From the NCBI GenBank assembly GCA_035135055.1, contig JAVFHQ010000028.1, positions 1-64,000 on the forward strand: a stretch of DNA of 64,000 bases, read 5' to 3'. Below, piece by piece: positions 54,801-64,000 of the stretch. This DNA is from Oleoguttula mirabilis. Its lineage: Eukaryota; Ascomycota; Dothideomycetes; Mycosphaerellales; Teratosphaeriaceae. Numbering within the stretch: position 1 is the first letter of the stretch; each line of letters opens with the position of its first letter. The notes below the pieces were generated by a model that did no database searches, had not been told where the DNA came from, and saw only the letters and a list, made by a program, of their open reading frames with translations. Both the position numbers and the translations under genes were made by a program.

Positions 54801-55323
54801 AGTCCCTTCCATCGACGAAAACTTTGGCGCAGATAGTCTTGGCATCGCCGCCAACGGTAGTCCTTTACTGAAGGCTACGAGGGGTCCACCAGGGGCAAAG
54901 ATGCCCACGCTATCTCTGTCTACCCATCCTGCATTCCGCAGCACTCCTCGGAATACGAGTGACACAAGTGTGGAGACTCCGGTGGACAGCGTCACGGCGG
55001 ACGACGACAATCAGGCACTCCAGAACTGGTCAGCTTCCCTCATCAACAAGGCAAATCGCCAGCCGGATGCGGCCCGTAAGGAGCGCATTCTCACCTTCGC
55101 AAAGGTCAGTCCATCCCTACTCGATAGGTGTGCTTTGCCGGTGCTGACATACCTCTCACAGATTCTCAACGATTCTTTGATCAGTGCTCGTGAGGCTCAG
55201 ATTAGCGCCGAGACTGCGAACCACGCCGCAAGGAGCGCTCAGATCTCCTGCGAGATGACACAGAAGAGCATTGACATGCTGCTGCGCCTCGCTGGCGGCT
55301 TCGGATTTGGCGCTCGCAATTGA
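51882..55323 (+). CDS. large Ser/Pro/Thr-rich protein of unknown function
   Basis: Four exons (51882-52283, 52330-54651, 54706-55104, 55162-55323) with introns of 46, 54 and 57 bp give 1094 aa. The last two introns are multiples of three without stops, so read-through is possible, but they have good splice sites (branch ctaac and ctgac). The protein is mostly disordered, rich in Ser, Thr, Pro and basic residues, with many SP/TP sites. Ordered parts: a segment around YSLMDILSEYEQEDIRLSRE (about residues 605-625), a basic patch RSRSKSRYVLEKINGLFSGK and a helical C-terminus (LNDSLISAREAQISAETANH, then MTQKSIDMLLRLAGG). I do not recognise a family; it may be a cytoskeleton- or polarity-associated fungal protein. 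Confidence 0.75.
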
Positions 55324-55690
55324 GAGGGTGACATATCTACCATTTGGCGCAGCTATGATCTTGGCGCATCCGCCGAGTGCGTTGGTCGCTCGAACAAGAT
55401 CTCTACAGGACCATCATGAGCATGCAGCCCTGCGGACAGTAACAGCCAAGGTTGTTGTGGCGGTTGGCAAAGTGACGTTGAACACCCGGAGGCGCTTTGC
55501 TAATTGTTTCACGCTTATGCTTACGGGATGCTTGCTATGATGTATGGATAACGCCTGGGTCTGCAGCAACTCTGTACTAATAGTCTCTTTCATACTCTGT
55601 CGGCAGGTTTCGCCTTCGAGGACGACGTCCCCGAAGTGGCTTTGCTGTGTTCGATCAGTACCGTCGTGTCGACATCTGATCACGCTTCGT
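55324..55690. other. intergenic, no gene seen
   Basis: 367 bases upstream of the SET gene. The SET frame stays open from an ATG at 55544, so part of this stretch could be coding. Confidence 0.35.
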
Positions 55691-56740
55691 ATGCAGGGGG
55701 ATCACGATGAAAACCGACCTCGCCGGCGTTACCAGGTCAGGAAACAGAGCACGCGACAGCAGCGATACCGACGACAACGCATGTACGAGATCCGCCATGC
55801 TGGAGCCAAAGGACTTGGCGTCTTCGCGACCAAATGCATACCAACCGGAACGCGAATCATGGCGGAGAAAGCTACATTGGCAGTTGCCTCTGAGGGCCAG
55901 GTTTTCGCTGCAAGCAGAGCGCTTTCAGACGCCGACAAGAAGCGGTTGATGCAGCTCTCTATTAGTCCCGTGAGGCGCTCATCAGTCCTGAGCTGGACCG
56001 AAGCGGCTTGGCATTCTACGCGACAGGCGCTGTCCGACGTCTTCAATGTGTCCCAACGAGATGGAAAAGCTGTGGCCAGACTCCCAGATCTGAAGACCAT
56101 TGCAGAGTATCCAACCATACTCAGCATATTCCGGAACAACAATTTCGATATCGGCAATGGCAGGCAAGCCGTCTTCGACCAGATCTGTCGGCACAACCAC
56201 GCTTGCGTGCCAAAAGCGCAAGGCAACTTCAACACCACGATTGGATGCTTCACGATACACGCCATCCAGCCTATTGACGCCGATGAAGAGATCACGCTTA
56301 GTTACCTGGTCGAGCATGGTGCGCTGAGGGAGTCCCGCCAGAGTCGCCTCCGAGAGCACTACGGCTTCCTCTGCGACTGTCCGGCCTGCGATATTACCAG
56401 CAAACGAGGCAAGGACGGCGAGCAGAGGCGCCGACAGATGCAGATGAAGCTCCATGCATTTGCCGAGGAAGCTGCTGAGCGTGAGCATCCGAATGTGGAG
56501 GCCGAGCTCGTGGTGATGCGTGAGCTGATCCAGCTGTATGAGGCCGAGGGCATCTCTGGCAGGGAGCTGTCAACACTCTACCTGACTGCCGCCGACCTTG
56601 CCGCAAAAGCCGGCGTGAAGGAGGAGGCGTTGCGCTTCTCGGAGAACGGTCTGCGGATAGACAAAGATTGCGTGGGTACGGACAGTTCGATGTTCCATGA
56701 AAGCCTCGCTCGCGTACGAGCTATCGGCGCAATGTTGTAA
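55691..56740 (+). CDS. SET-domain protein (SMYD/Set5-like putative lysine methyltransferase)
   Basis: A single-exon gene of 349 aa from the ATG at 55691; an in-frame ATG at 55544 would add 49 residues without family resemblance. The SET domain begins MYEIRHAGAKGLGVFATKCI and has ICRHNHACVPKAQGNFN (the NHxCxPN signature, here with Lys for Asn), then DADEEITLSYLVE, where the catalytic Tyr is expected. A post-SET CxC motif follows (YGFLCDCPACD). The C-terminal part is helical and TPR-like. Such proteins methylate histones or other proteins; the target is unknown. The intervening segment between GLGVFA and NHxC is long, as in SMYD/Set5 types. Confidence 0.88.
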   Translation: MQGDHDENRPRRRYQVRKQSTRQQRYRRQRMYEIRHAGAKGLGVFATKCIPTGTRIMAEKATLAVASEGQVFAASRALSDADKKRLMQLSISPVRRSSVLSWTEAAWHSTRQALSDVFNVSQRDGKAVARLPDLKTIAEYPTILSIFRNNNFDIGNGRQAVFDQICRHNHACVPKAQGNFNTTIGCFTIHAIQPIDADEEITLSYLVEHGALRESRQSRLREHYGFLCDCPACDITSKRGKDGEQRRRQMQMKLHAFAEEAAEREHPNVEAELVVMRELIQLYEAEGISGRELSTLYLTAADLAAKAGVKEEALRFSENGLRIDKDCVGTDSSMFHESLARVRAIGAML

Positions 56741-59275
56741 GGCCCGTTTGCATGTCAGCATCTTCAATGGTAACACGGTGGTGTTTGCGTAATACATAGC
56801 CTCGTGAACTTTCTTTCACGCACTGGTTCAATTCGAGCAGATGTTACCATGTCGTCCAATTCCTCAGCATACATCGTCGCGGACTCTGGGAATCAAGGCG
56901 TCCGTCGGCCAAGCTTTTCGCGACAGGCCGCTGCCGACAATGACAGCCTCATGCTTCTGAAGATCTGCTTACGAGGAAGTCTTGGTGGGCCCAAGAACAG
57001 TGTCCGTCTGCTATTGATGGGCTAAGCTAAACCTGAGGGTTAGGAGACCATCATCCTTGCGCGCGCATCGAGTCATAACCGCTTCAACGAGTGCTGCTGC
57101 ATGCTATATATGCGCTTGAAATCGGTGAACCTGCAGATACGTCGTACGGTCGTAGCAGCGGATCCTCAGGAGTCAGGCAGCCTCGAATTGTATCTATCAT
57201 CCATGCTCCACAATCGCTGTCGTGCTTCATAATGGCGCTTGGGAAGTGGGTGTGGCTTTCATTGATCGGATTTGGCGAGCGAATACGAACTGGGTAGGAT
57301 CCTGGATGGATAGCTTTAGTTGAGTCGCCTGTAGTGTCCGGAATAGAAAACCGCACAGAGACGTTGCTCGTGACTGCACAGGAGCTTGGAAGCCTTAACC
57401 AATAGTAGTACAGGACACACGACCATCACTGCTCTGTACCTCATAACTCCTCGCTGCCGACTTGCCACAATATATTGATGTCTGTGAGCGAAGGTGGTCA
57501 TGCTGATCAGCCTAATCTGTACAGTGCAAAAGCAGAATAGCAGGTTCTTGATCTCGGTAGGCGGCAAGGGCCGAGTCCGATGAATTGTCGCACGGTTACG
57601 AGTACCAATGCGCTGGGTTTTGATGAGGCTACCCTGTCTTGAAGTGTGTTCACTGTCATCATGAGCATCGCCAGACTGCGCAAAGCATGATGATGTCGAC
57701 AGGCGCTGGCGCTGTTCCCTTCCACGTGCTACGCCACCCATAAGCTTGCGCTCGAGCCTCCAACACCGGCGCCGCCTCGCTGACTCTGACTCTGGTTCAC
57801 GGATCAGGCTGCAGATGGTGGTACCCGTAAGGAATGTGTGTGCCATGAGAAGCACCTTTTTAGATCGACATTGACCGTTCTTAGCACCCCGGACACCGAA
57901 CGGGAGGGCCACTTTCACCCGTCCATCGTATCTTACATCTCCTACCCTACATCTCCAGTTTAGGAGGTCAGTCGGTTGGTGCCCCTGAAGGGATTGTTCA
58001 CAAGTTGATGTACCGTGCCGTAACGGAAAGCATATGGGTCGAGTAATCACCCACTGCACTCTCAACTGCCCGACTCGAAGAAAGGCCGAATGCTGGGTCC
58101 ATTAGTATGGCTTTGTGGACCCAGATACATTCGCTCCCTCGGGTGGACCTGAACAACCAAGCCACCAGTCCAGGCAAGCTCCTGGACTCGCCTTTCCATT
58201 GGGCCGCCTTTCCTCTCGGCTCCATAATGCTTCGACTTGGCTCACGTCAATCCGGCGCTTTTCCAGGGACTCGCCGTTCCTCCAGCGCTGAAGGTTTTAT
58301 GCAAATACTTCGCAGTCGCCTAGTTCCGAGACCGCTTACGGCGCCAGGACATTGCCTCAATAGGCATAGACGGGCCGGTAAGGGCTTCGGCAGGCTTGCG
58401 CCCCCCCCGACTGAGCATATCGGTGAGCCCGGGTATTGGCCAAGGTCCAAGGAGTGGCGGTGGTCGTTACAGCTTACCGCCCGTGCAGTAGCCTACCGAC
58501 TCAGCAGTAGACTCTACTTGTCGTGATGGCAGCGTTAGTAGCTGCATCACTGATGTGCTTCGCTAGTACGTGCACCGGTACGGACCACCATCAATGTATC
58601 AGGCCGAGTGACTCACCTGGCAGGGGATTGTCGAATGAACAGTTTGCGAATATCCGCCTGGAGCGAGCTACAAGTTTCGGCAGAGCCCACCGTAAGCCCC
58701 ACTGAGCATGTGCCACGGCGGCGAGAAGGGCGTATCGCCATCGGCAAGGAGTACATTACATCCGGCTAAAAACTGATGCCATGAAGGTACTCGATGGCGG
58801 TGCTCGAAACGACATGGCGTCCATGATGATCAACGCAATTTTCTCGACATTGCAGGAATGCGCGACGGCGGCTCGTCTACTGTCCCTTCTCCTCTTTTTG
58901 CATACCAGCTTCTTTACCCGTTCCTGCGTAGCCCTTGTCATTGGGGAAGACTCTAGACGCTTTGTGCGAGGATCAAGACTTCCAGCAGCAGTGGAGTCGA
59001 CACAACAGTGAATCCTAACATTCACCACAGTCTTCTACCTGCGGTCGTGTGAACCTGGAGTTCCCTATTCCAACTTGACGGCTTCCACTCTGGTGTCGTT
59101 GTTGTAAGTCTCAGACGCTCAGTTCACGTTCAAAAGAAGGAAAATCCTGTCGATCACATGCAACCTGCAACACGGCACGAGCTTTCTTGATTACTATAAG
59201 TTTGCTAAACTACGAACCGCTTGATATATCGCGCATCGTACATGCTAAAGCCAGTTTCCGCAACCGACACCAGTC
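56741..59275. other. 2.5-kb gene-poor stretch
   Basis: The longest unassigned stretch outside the transposon block. The longest frame (57316-58065, minus, about 249 codons) begins with a non-ATG codon and has no protein-like motifs. Two short ATG frames (56850-57025 and 58781-59011, both plus) were also seen without support. An unrecognised RNA gene or regulatory region cannot be excluded. Confidence 0.4.
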
Positions 59276-60842
59276 ATGGCCTCGTCTTTCTTTCGAAGAC
59301 CGTCGCTGCTTAGACTCAAGGCAGGTTTTACGCCCACGAGCTTGACGAATCACGAACCAGCCGCACGAAACTCCATCACCTTCAACATCTCGGGTACGCT
59401 GCCGAGGCATTATGCTGTGCAGGTCCCGCCGTCTCCCGGGCTGAAGGAGCCTGTGACTTCGCCAAGGGACACCGACAAGTACTGGCAGAAGGTCAAGATT
59501 TGGGAGAATGTTACGAAGGAGGACTTCCTGAGCTATAGGTGGCAGGTATGTGGAGAATATACTCGTTCGTGACCTCGTGCTGGATTCCTAACCGGTTCTA
59601 GGGCGCGAACACTATCGAGAGACAAGACAAGCTCTTACACTTCCTCGAGAAAGTCTTGCCAGAAGTATTACCACAGCCTGCAAACGGAGACTTGGTGTCA
59701 CCGCAGACCATGAAGAGGGATGACTTTCTTGCTGATGTGCTCGATGGCATGAGACTTGCTCCAATGTCGATTCGATTGACACCACACATGCTCAGTGTCG
59801 TGGACTGGACAAATCCTATCGTCGATCCTATTCGTCGTCAGTTCATCCCACTCAAATCAACTCTGGTACGCGATCTTCCAAGACTCGCCCTAGACTCGCT
59901 GTATGAGACGCACGACTCCCCGGTACCAGGTCTTGTTCACCGCTATCCAGAGAAGGTCCTCTTCCTCGGTAAGTCCGATACTGAATTCTTTGAAGTCACC
60001 GGGCTCGTAACACTGACTTCGACGAAGCAACCTCAGTGTGTCCTGTGTACTGTCGCTTCTGCACCCGTTCCTATGCTGTTGGCGGCCCCACCGAGTCCGT
60101 CAATAAGACCCCCACGCGACCGGGGAGGAAACGGTGGGAGGCAATGTTTGAGTACATCGAGAAAACGCCGGTGGTACAGGACATCGTAGTGTCAGGCGGA
60201 GACTCGTACATGCTGCATGCTGACCACCTCCGACTGATCGGTGAGCGCTTGCTTGCGATGCCAAACGTCAAACGATTCCGCTTCGCCACCAAAGGCCTGG
60301 CTGTGTGCCCGATGCGCATCCTTGACCACTCGGATGGATGGACAGAGGCGTTTGTGGAGCTCAGCAACAAGGGGCGCTCAATGGGCAAGCAAGTTGCCAT
60401 GCACACCCACTTCAACCATCCAAAGGAGATCACGTGGGTCACCGAGCTTGCTGCGAGACGTCTATTCGAGCATGGTGTGACCGTCCGCAACCAGACCGTG
60501 CTGCTGAGGGGCGTAAACGACGACCTCGAGACCATGTCGACGCTCATCCGCAGGCTCGCCGACCTCAACATTCAGCCATACTACGTCTACCAAGCCGACA
60601 TGGTGCGCGGCGTGGAGGACATGCGAAGCCCGCTGTGGAAAATTCTCGAGCTTGAGAAGCACATCCGGGGAACCATTGCAGGTTTCATGACGCCATCTTT
60701 CATTGTCGACTTGCCGGGCGGCGGCGGAAAGAGGCTCGCGAACAGTTTCGAGACCTACGATAGGGCTTCGGGCATCAGCACATGGAAGGCCCCGGGGGTT
60801 ACAGGCGATGAGGTCTTCGAGTACCACGATCCTGTCATTTAG
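59276..60842 (+). CDS. lysine 2,3-aminomutase-like radical SAM enzyme
   Basis: Three exons (59276-59545, 59602-59968, 60028-60842; introns 56 and 59 bp) give 483 aa. Lysine 2,3-aminomutase interconverts L-lysine and beta-lysine using a 4Fe-4S cluster, SAM and PLP. The cluster motif is C217-x3-C221-x2-C224 in SVCPVYCRFCTRSYAVGG, created only after removal of intron 2. The PLP lysine is K447 in VDLPGGGGKRLAN. Other family marks: VQDIVVSGGDSYML, RFATKGLAVCP and QPYYVYQADMVRGVEDMRSP. The N-terminus (MASSFFRRPSLLRLKAG) looks like a mitochondrial presequence. All catalytic elements seem present. The family is chiefly bacterial, so ancient transfer is likely, but introns show it is a settled fungal gene. 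Confidence 0.9.
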
Positions 60843-61147
60843 CGCGACGATAGCGGTGGAATGGGTGCCTCAACTGAGCCGCAGCAGTGGGGGTCATTCG
60901 GCGCATACACAACGGTGGCAGCACAACAATCCGGGGGCCCAGCACGGTTGCAGTCAGGATATGGGAGTGATTTCTACTAGCGAGGTGTGAAAAGCTCAGC
61001 GATCATTCAGCGGCACATTCAGTCGTTTCTTACAGCGGCACCTTCCTTGAATAGACTGGTGCACTTTTGAAAGATCTATCTCTGTCCTCTCCTGCTGCCG
61101 TCGCAGCCCAAATGTGCCCGTCTTTCCAGTCTCGCCTGGCCTCATGT
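60843..61147. other. convergent intergenic region
   Basis: 305 bases between the aminomutase gene and the small two-exon gene. Nothing recognised. Confidence 0.35.
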
Positions 61148-61538
61148 CTACAACTTCTTACTCAAGATCACAAGCTCCGAGTACGCACCAGTGAGTGCGC
61201 TACCGAGCCAGACACTCAGTGGCAACTTGATGCCGGCAATGTTCGCATCGTAATTCGGGTGTTGCTCGTCTACGGTGGTCGGCGACGGGGTGATGAGGTC
61301 CCGCTGATATATTTCAACGGACATCGCACCGCGAGGGATCGCCTTCGAGCCGGATTGGAGACCAGGGTCTACAAAGTGTTAGCTGGTACATTGATTACCA
61401 TGCTGCAGTAGGCTCACGCTTACTGTTTTTCAAGATATCCTGCAACTGCTGTCGGCTGATGACGGCGAGCCCATCCTTGACCGCCGGTTGGCCGTTGTGA
61501 CGGTAATGGTACACGAGTACTTTGTCGTTCTTAGCCAT
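61148..61538 (-). CDS. small two-exon gene of unknown function
   Basis: Exon 1 (61424-61538) starts MAKNDKVLVYHYRHNGQPAV and continues KDGLAVISRQQLQDILK. A 55-bp intron (61369-61423) has a good donor (gtaagc), branch (gctaac) and acceptor (tttgtag). Exon 2 (61148-61368) continues with PGLQSGSKAIPRGAMSVEIY and IAGIKLPLSVWLGSALTGAY and ends VILSKKL. Total 111 aa. The strong splice signals and the continuous protein-like sequence on both sides of the junction support a real gene. No family, signal peptide or Cys pattern was recognised. A further 3' exon is possible because the last codons overlap a gtaag. Confidence 0.55.
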
Positions 61539-62528
61539 GTCGAGTTTTGCTGGTACGTTACCGGAGGACGGCGGTCGGGCTGTATGTTCGAGTACTTGAC
61601 AAAGAGTCGGAACATGTAGAAACGGACGCCGGATTGAGAATGCTTATGGAAACAAAGAAGTCTTGCGCATAGTGTTTGCTCACTTCACCAAACATTCACG
61701 TGGACTCTACGCGCCACATGTGCGTGGGAGGCTCGATCACCTTGAGGCCGGGTGCTCCTGCTCCACGGATGCTCCAGGCTCGAGAGCTCCTTTCGTGGCC
61801 AGCCGCAATCCAGTTTGTCGCCACGAACAGAGGGTTATCGAGCGCTCGGACAGGGCAACAGCGTTCAAGCCCGAATGTGACCGGAGGAAACCAGCGCAAG
61901 CGTGCCTAAGCCTAAGTCCCGAGTTCAAGCTTCGGTATTGCGCTGGACTCCCTCCGATCACGAAGTTTGTTCAATGACCAACCACCTCCGGGCCATGGAG
62001 CAAATCAGATGGTACTGTATGGCGTTACATTGGCATGAGATATTGACGTTGGTTCGTAGATATTGACGTTGGCGCCTAGATATTGACGTTGGCCGTCGGC
62101 GAAGCGTCGCCCAGGCTGCTGACCCATTCGCTATACCTCCATCCATAGCCTACTGGTTAACCTCGAAAACCGCCATCTCGGAGCCAGCTGGCTATTTCAA
62201 TGACGTCGTGATCGTAGTAGCCAATTTCAGACGTGTCAGTCGAGTTCAGATCATCGGCCATCAACTCTATTCTCAACCCTTGAGCCTTGGTACTCCACGC
62301 ACTGAACCGTCGATGGAAGAGGTGCAGATGATAGGTCGGACGGAGTAGAACACGGCATGTGCTGCTTGCTCTGAATCATTGGATACCTCATATACATATA
62401 CAGTGCGTGGCGTGCCTGTGGTCAAGTCATCGGAATCACCGTGCACGTCACGTGACGGCGTTCACATCCTTTGCTTTGAAATAGAAGACTCGCGCGTTAG
62501 GCGCAAAGCTACCATGGCTGGGCCAGCG
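61539..62528. other. intergenic with a short triplicated motif
   Basis: About 1 kb without a supportable gene, between two minus-strand genes. It contains the 20-base-period repeat listed separately. Confidence 0.4.
62038..62092. repeat. three copies of agatattgacgttgg at 20-base spacing
   Basis: The 15-mer agatattgacgttgg is exact at 62038-62052, 62058-62072 and 62078-62092, separated by two different 5-base spacers (ttcgt, cgcct). The constant period of 20 with variable spacers suggests repeated binding sites or a small tandem duplication. The core tgacgt is half of a CRE-like site. Confidence 0.85.
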
Positions 62529-64000
62529 CTACCGCCGCGACCGATGGCCGCGGTCATCGCTGTACCTCTCCCGACTCCTGCGCCGTCTACTTTCGTCCTG
62601 ATGCCGCTCAGTCCTCCCATCGTGGCGATCTCTGTCTGTCTCGTGAAGGTCTCGTCGTTTCGGGCTGCGACTCCGGGCTTTGTTGACCTCGCTTTCGCGG
62701 TCAAGGTCGCGATCATCGCGTTCACCTCTTCGGCGTCGCTCCTCCTTGTCGAAGACGTAGTCGTAGTTGTCGCCTCTGTCCCTGCCGCCCTCTGCTCCTC
62801 GGTACTGTCTCCTCTTCTCCAGACTGTCGATGCCGCCAAAGCCGCCCTTCGACCTCGCAGTCTTTGAGTTTGTCGTACTCCGCCAGTCATTGGACAGCTT
62901 CGAAACACTCTGCGAGAAGTCGACGTGGATGCGGTGGTCGTCGATTAGCACGCCTTGCATCTTGAAGTACGCGCGCTCACAGTCCTCCTTGCTGCCAAAT
63001 TCAATGAATGCATACTGCAGACTGTCGCCCGTCTTGCGATCTCTTATGACCTCGCAGGACAATATTTTGCCGAAGCGTGAGAAGATGAGCTCCAAATCCT
63101 CGTCTCTCGTCACCGGGTTCAGCTTGCAGACGAACAGGATCTGCTCCGGTGGCGTGACATCGGCAAATGGCAGATCACCTATGAGCTCGAGGGTAAGCGC
63201 CTGGGCCCGTGCTTCGCGCTCACGGCGTAGGATCTCCATCTGCTCTGCGTCGTTCTTCTCTTCGAGCACTTCGTCGTAGGCTATGCGCACAGTGGCACGT
63301 TGCTCGGCAGAAGGCATAGGGCTTGATGGCGGCTCCAGGAGACCTGATGGATCATCGTAAGGGTCATCCAGCACGACTGTGTGCAACACCCTTATGTCCT
63401 GCAACGGCCGGCCGCGCTGGTCGACGAAGGCGGTGTTGATCTTCTCGAGCGCATCAAAGCCCTCCACTACCTCGCCAAAGATTGCCGCTTTGCCATCCAG
63501 TTGCTCAATGTTGTCGCCGAGGGTGACAATGAACTGACTGCCCGCAAGTCGTTCGTCCGGATTGACTTTCGAGGAGGTTGTCGCCATGCTCACCGTCCCT
63601 CGATCACCGTGCTTTCTCTTCTTCGAGAACTCCGGTATGAACGCCTTCTTCTCAGGCAGCGTGGTGCGCTTCGTCGCGCCTTCTGGCATGCCCCATATTG
63701 ATGAGCCACCATCGCTGTCTTTCGACTCTGGTCCGATCGGATCACCGGTCTGGAAGGAGAAGTTGGGCTGGACGTTGTAGATGGGCGAGTAGTTGTAATA
63801 CTTGATCTTGCAGAGCTTCAGGAAGCTGCGGGCACGTGCCCAAGTCTTAGCATCCTGATCAGCCTTTCCACAGTAGATATGGACCAGCTACACTGTAGCG
63901 TCGTAGGCAGGGGGACTCACTTTTCGCAGCACTTTGGCGCCTCTTTCACGAAGAGGTCGATCGTGATGTCACCTGCGGATGTCTCAAGCAGGACTGACAT
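62529..64000 (-). CDS. cyp6: cyclophilin-RRM protein (PPIL4 / Cyp6 type)
   Basis: Exons 63921-64000 and 62529-63825 (95-bp intron) give 458 aa, complete within the window: the ATG is the last three bases. An N-terminal cyclophilin domain (MSVLLETSAGDITIDLFVKE; YNVQPNFSFQTGDPIG; SQFIVTLGDNIEQLDGK; IFGEVVEGFDALEKIN) covers about residues 1-170. An RRM follows with RNP2 ILFVCKL and RNP1 LQYAFIEF (about residues 245-320), then an Arg/Asp/Ser-rich tail (RDRDRHDGRTERHQDESRRR). This is the nuclear PPIL4/Cyp6 architecture. The family is linked to pre-mRNA processing; peptidyl-prolyl isomerase activity in this subgroup is often weak and cannot be judged here. The gene name is assigned by architecture. 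Confidence 0.92.

Noticed and set aside
57316..58065. 249-codon minus-strand open frame in the 56.7-59.3 kb gap
   Set aside because: Begins with a non-ATG codon, composition is unlike neighbouring proteins and no splice-supported extension was seen.

Overview
The window looks like a filamentous ascomycete chromosome, most likely a dothideomycete. This is inferred from gene structure and family content. Almost every real gene needs short GT-AG introns (46-168 bp), often with a CTAAC/CTGAC branch site. The gene set is typical of Pezizomycotina: NoxA-type NADPH oxidase, GWT1, mitochondrial lysyl-tRNA synthetase, Tim10, a LigD-type 3'-phosphoesterase protein and pyruvate decarboxylase. The repeats carry the TpA-rich, CpA/TpG-poor signature of repeat-induced point mutation (RIP).

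Layout. 1-about 7000 is a heavily RIP-mutated transposon graveyard. It holds a minus-strand Ty3/gypsy relic (gag zinc knuckle, RT YLDD, RNase H and integrase zinc region still readable; truncated by the window start) and a plus-strand Tc1/mariner DD34E relic. From about 7040 the sequence becomes ordinary gene-bearing DNA. 8.0-12.9 kb: GH1 beta-glucosidase, DUF1479 protein, CENP-V/GFA-like zinc protein. 13.3-39.1 kb: nine members of one family defined by an N-terminal LPxELRNxIY motif, some intact and some broken. Between them lie a UPF0658-like Golgi membrane protein, MSK1-like lysyl-tRNA synthetase, a SCOC-like short coiled-coil protein, pyruvate decarboxylase, a secreted GMC oxidoreductase, a small secreted cysteine-containing protein and a three-dsRBD-like protein. 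39.5-47 kb: small membrane protein, NoxA, Tim10, the LigD-PE protein and an extended SDR. 47.3-48.6 kb: a broken protein-kinase 3' fragment next to a second RIP-like patch. 49-64 kb: GWT1, a 1094-aa Ser/Pro-rich protein, a SET-domain protein, a radical-SAM lysine 2,3-aminomutase-like enzyme, a small two-exon gene of unknown function, and a Cyp6/PPIL4-type cyclophilin-RRM protein whose start codon is the last three bases of the window.

The genes do not form one pathway. The housekeeping genes look like a normal fungal neighbourhood. The distinctive parts are the LPxELRN cluster, with its tiny first exons and mix of intact and decayed copies, and the two RIP-marked regions. No CRISPR, rRNA or convincing tRNA gene was seen. 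Exon boundaries were worked out by eye from splice signals, reading frame and remembered family motifs; no search was run.
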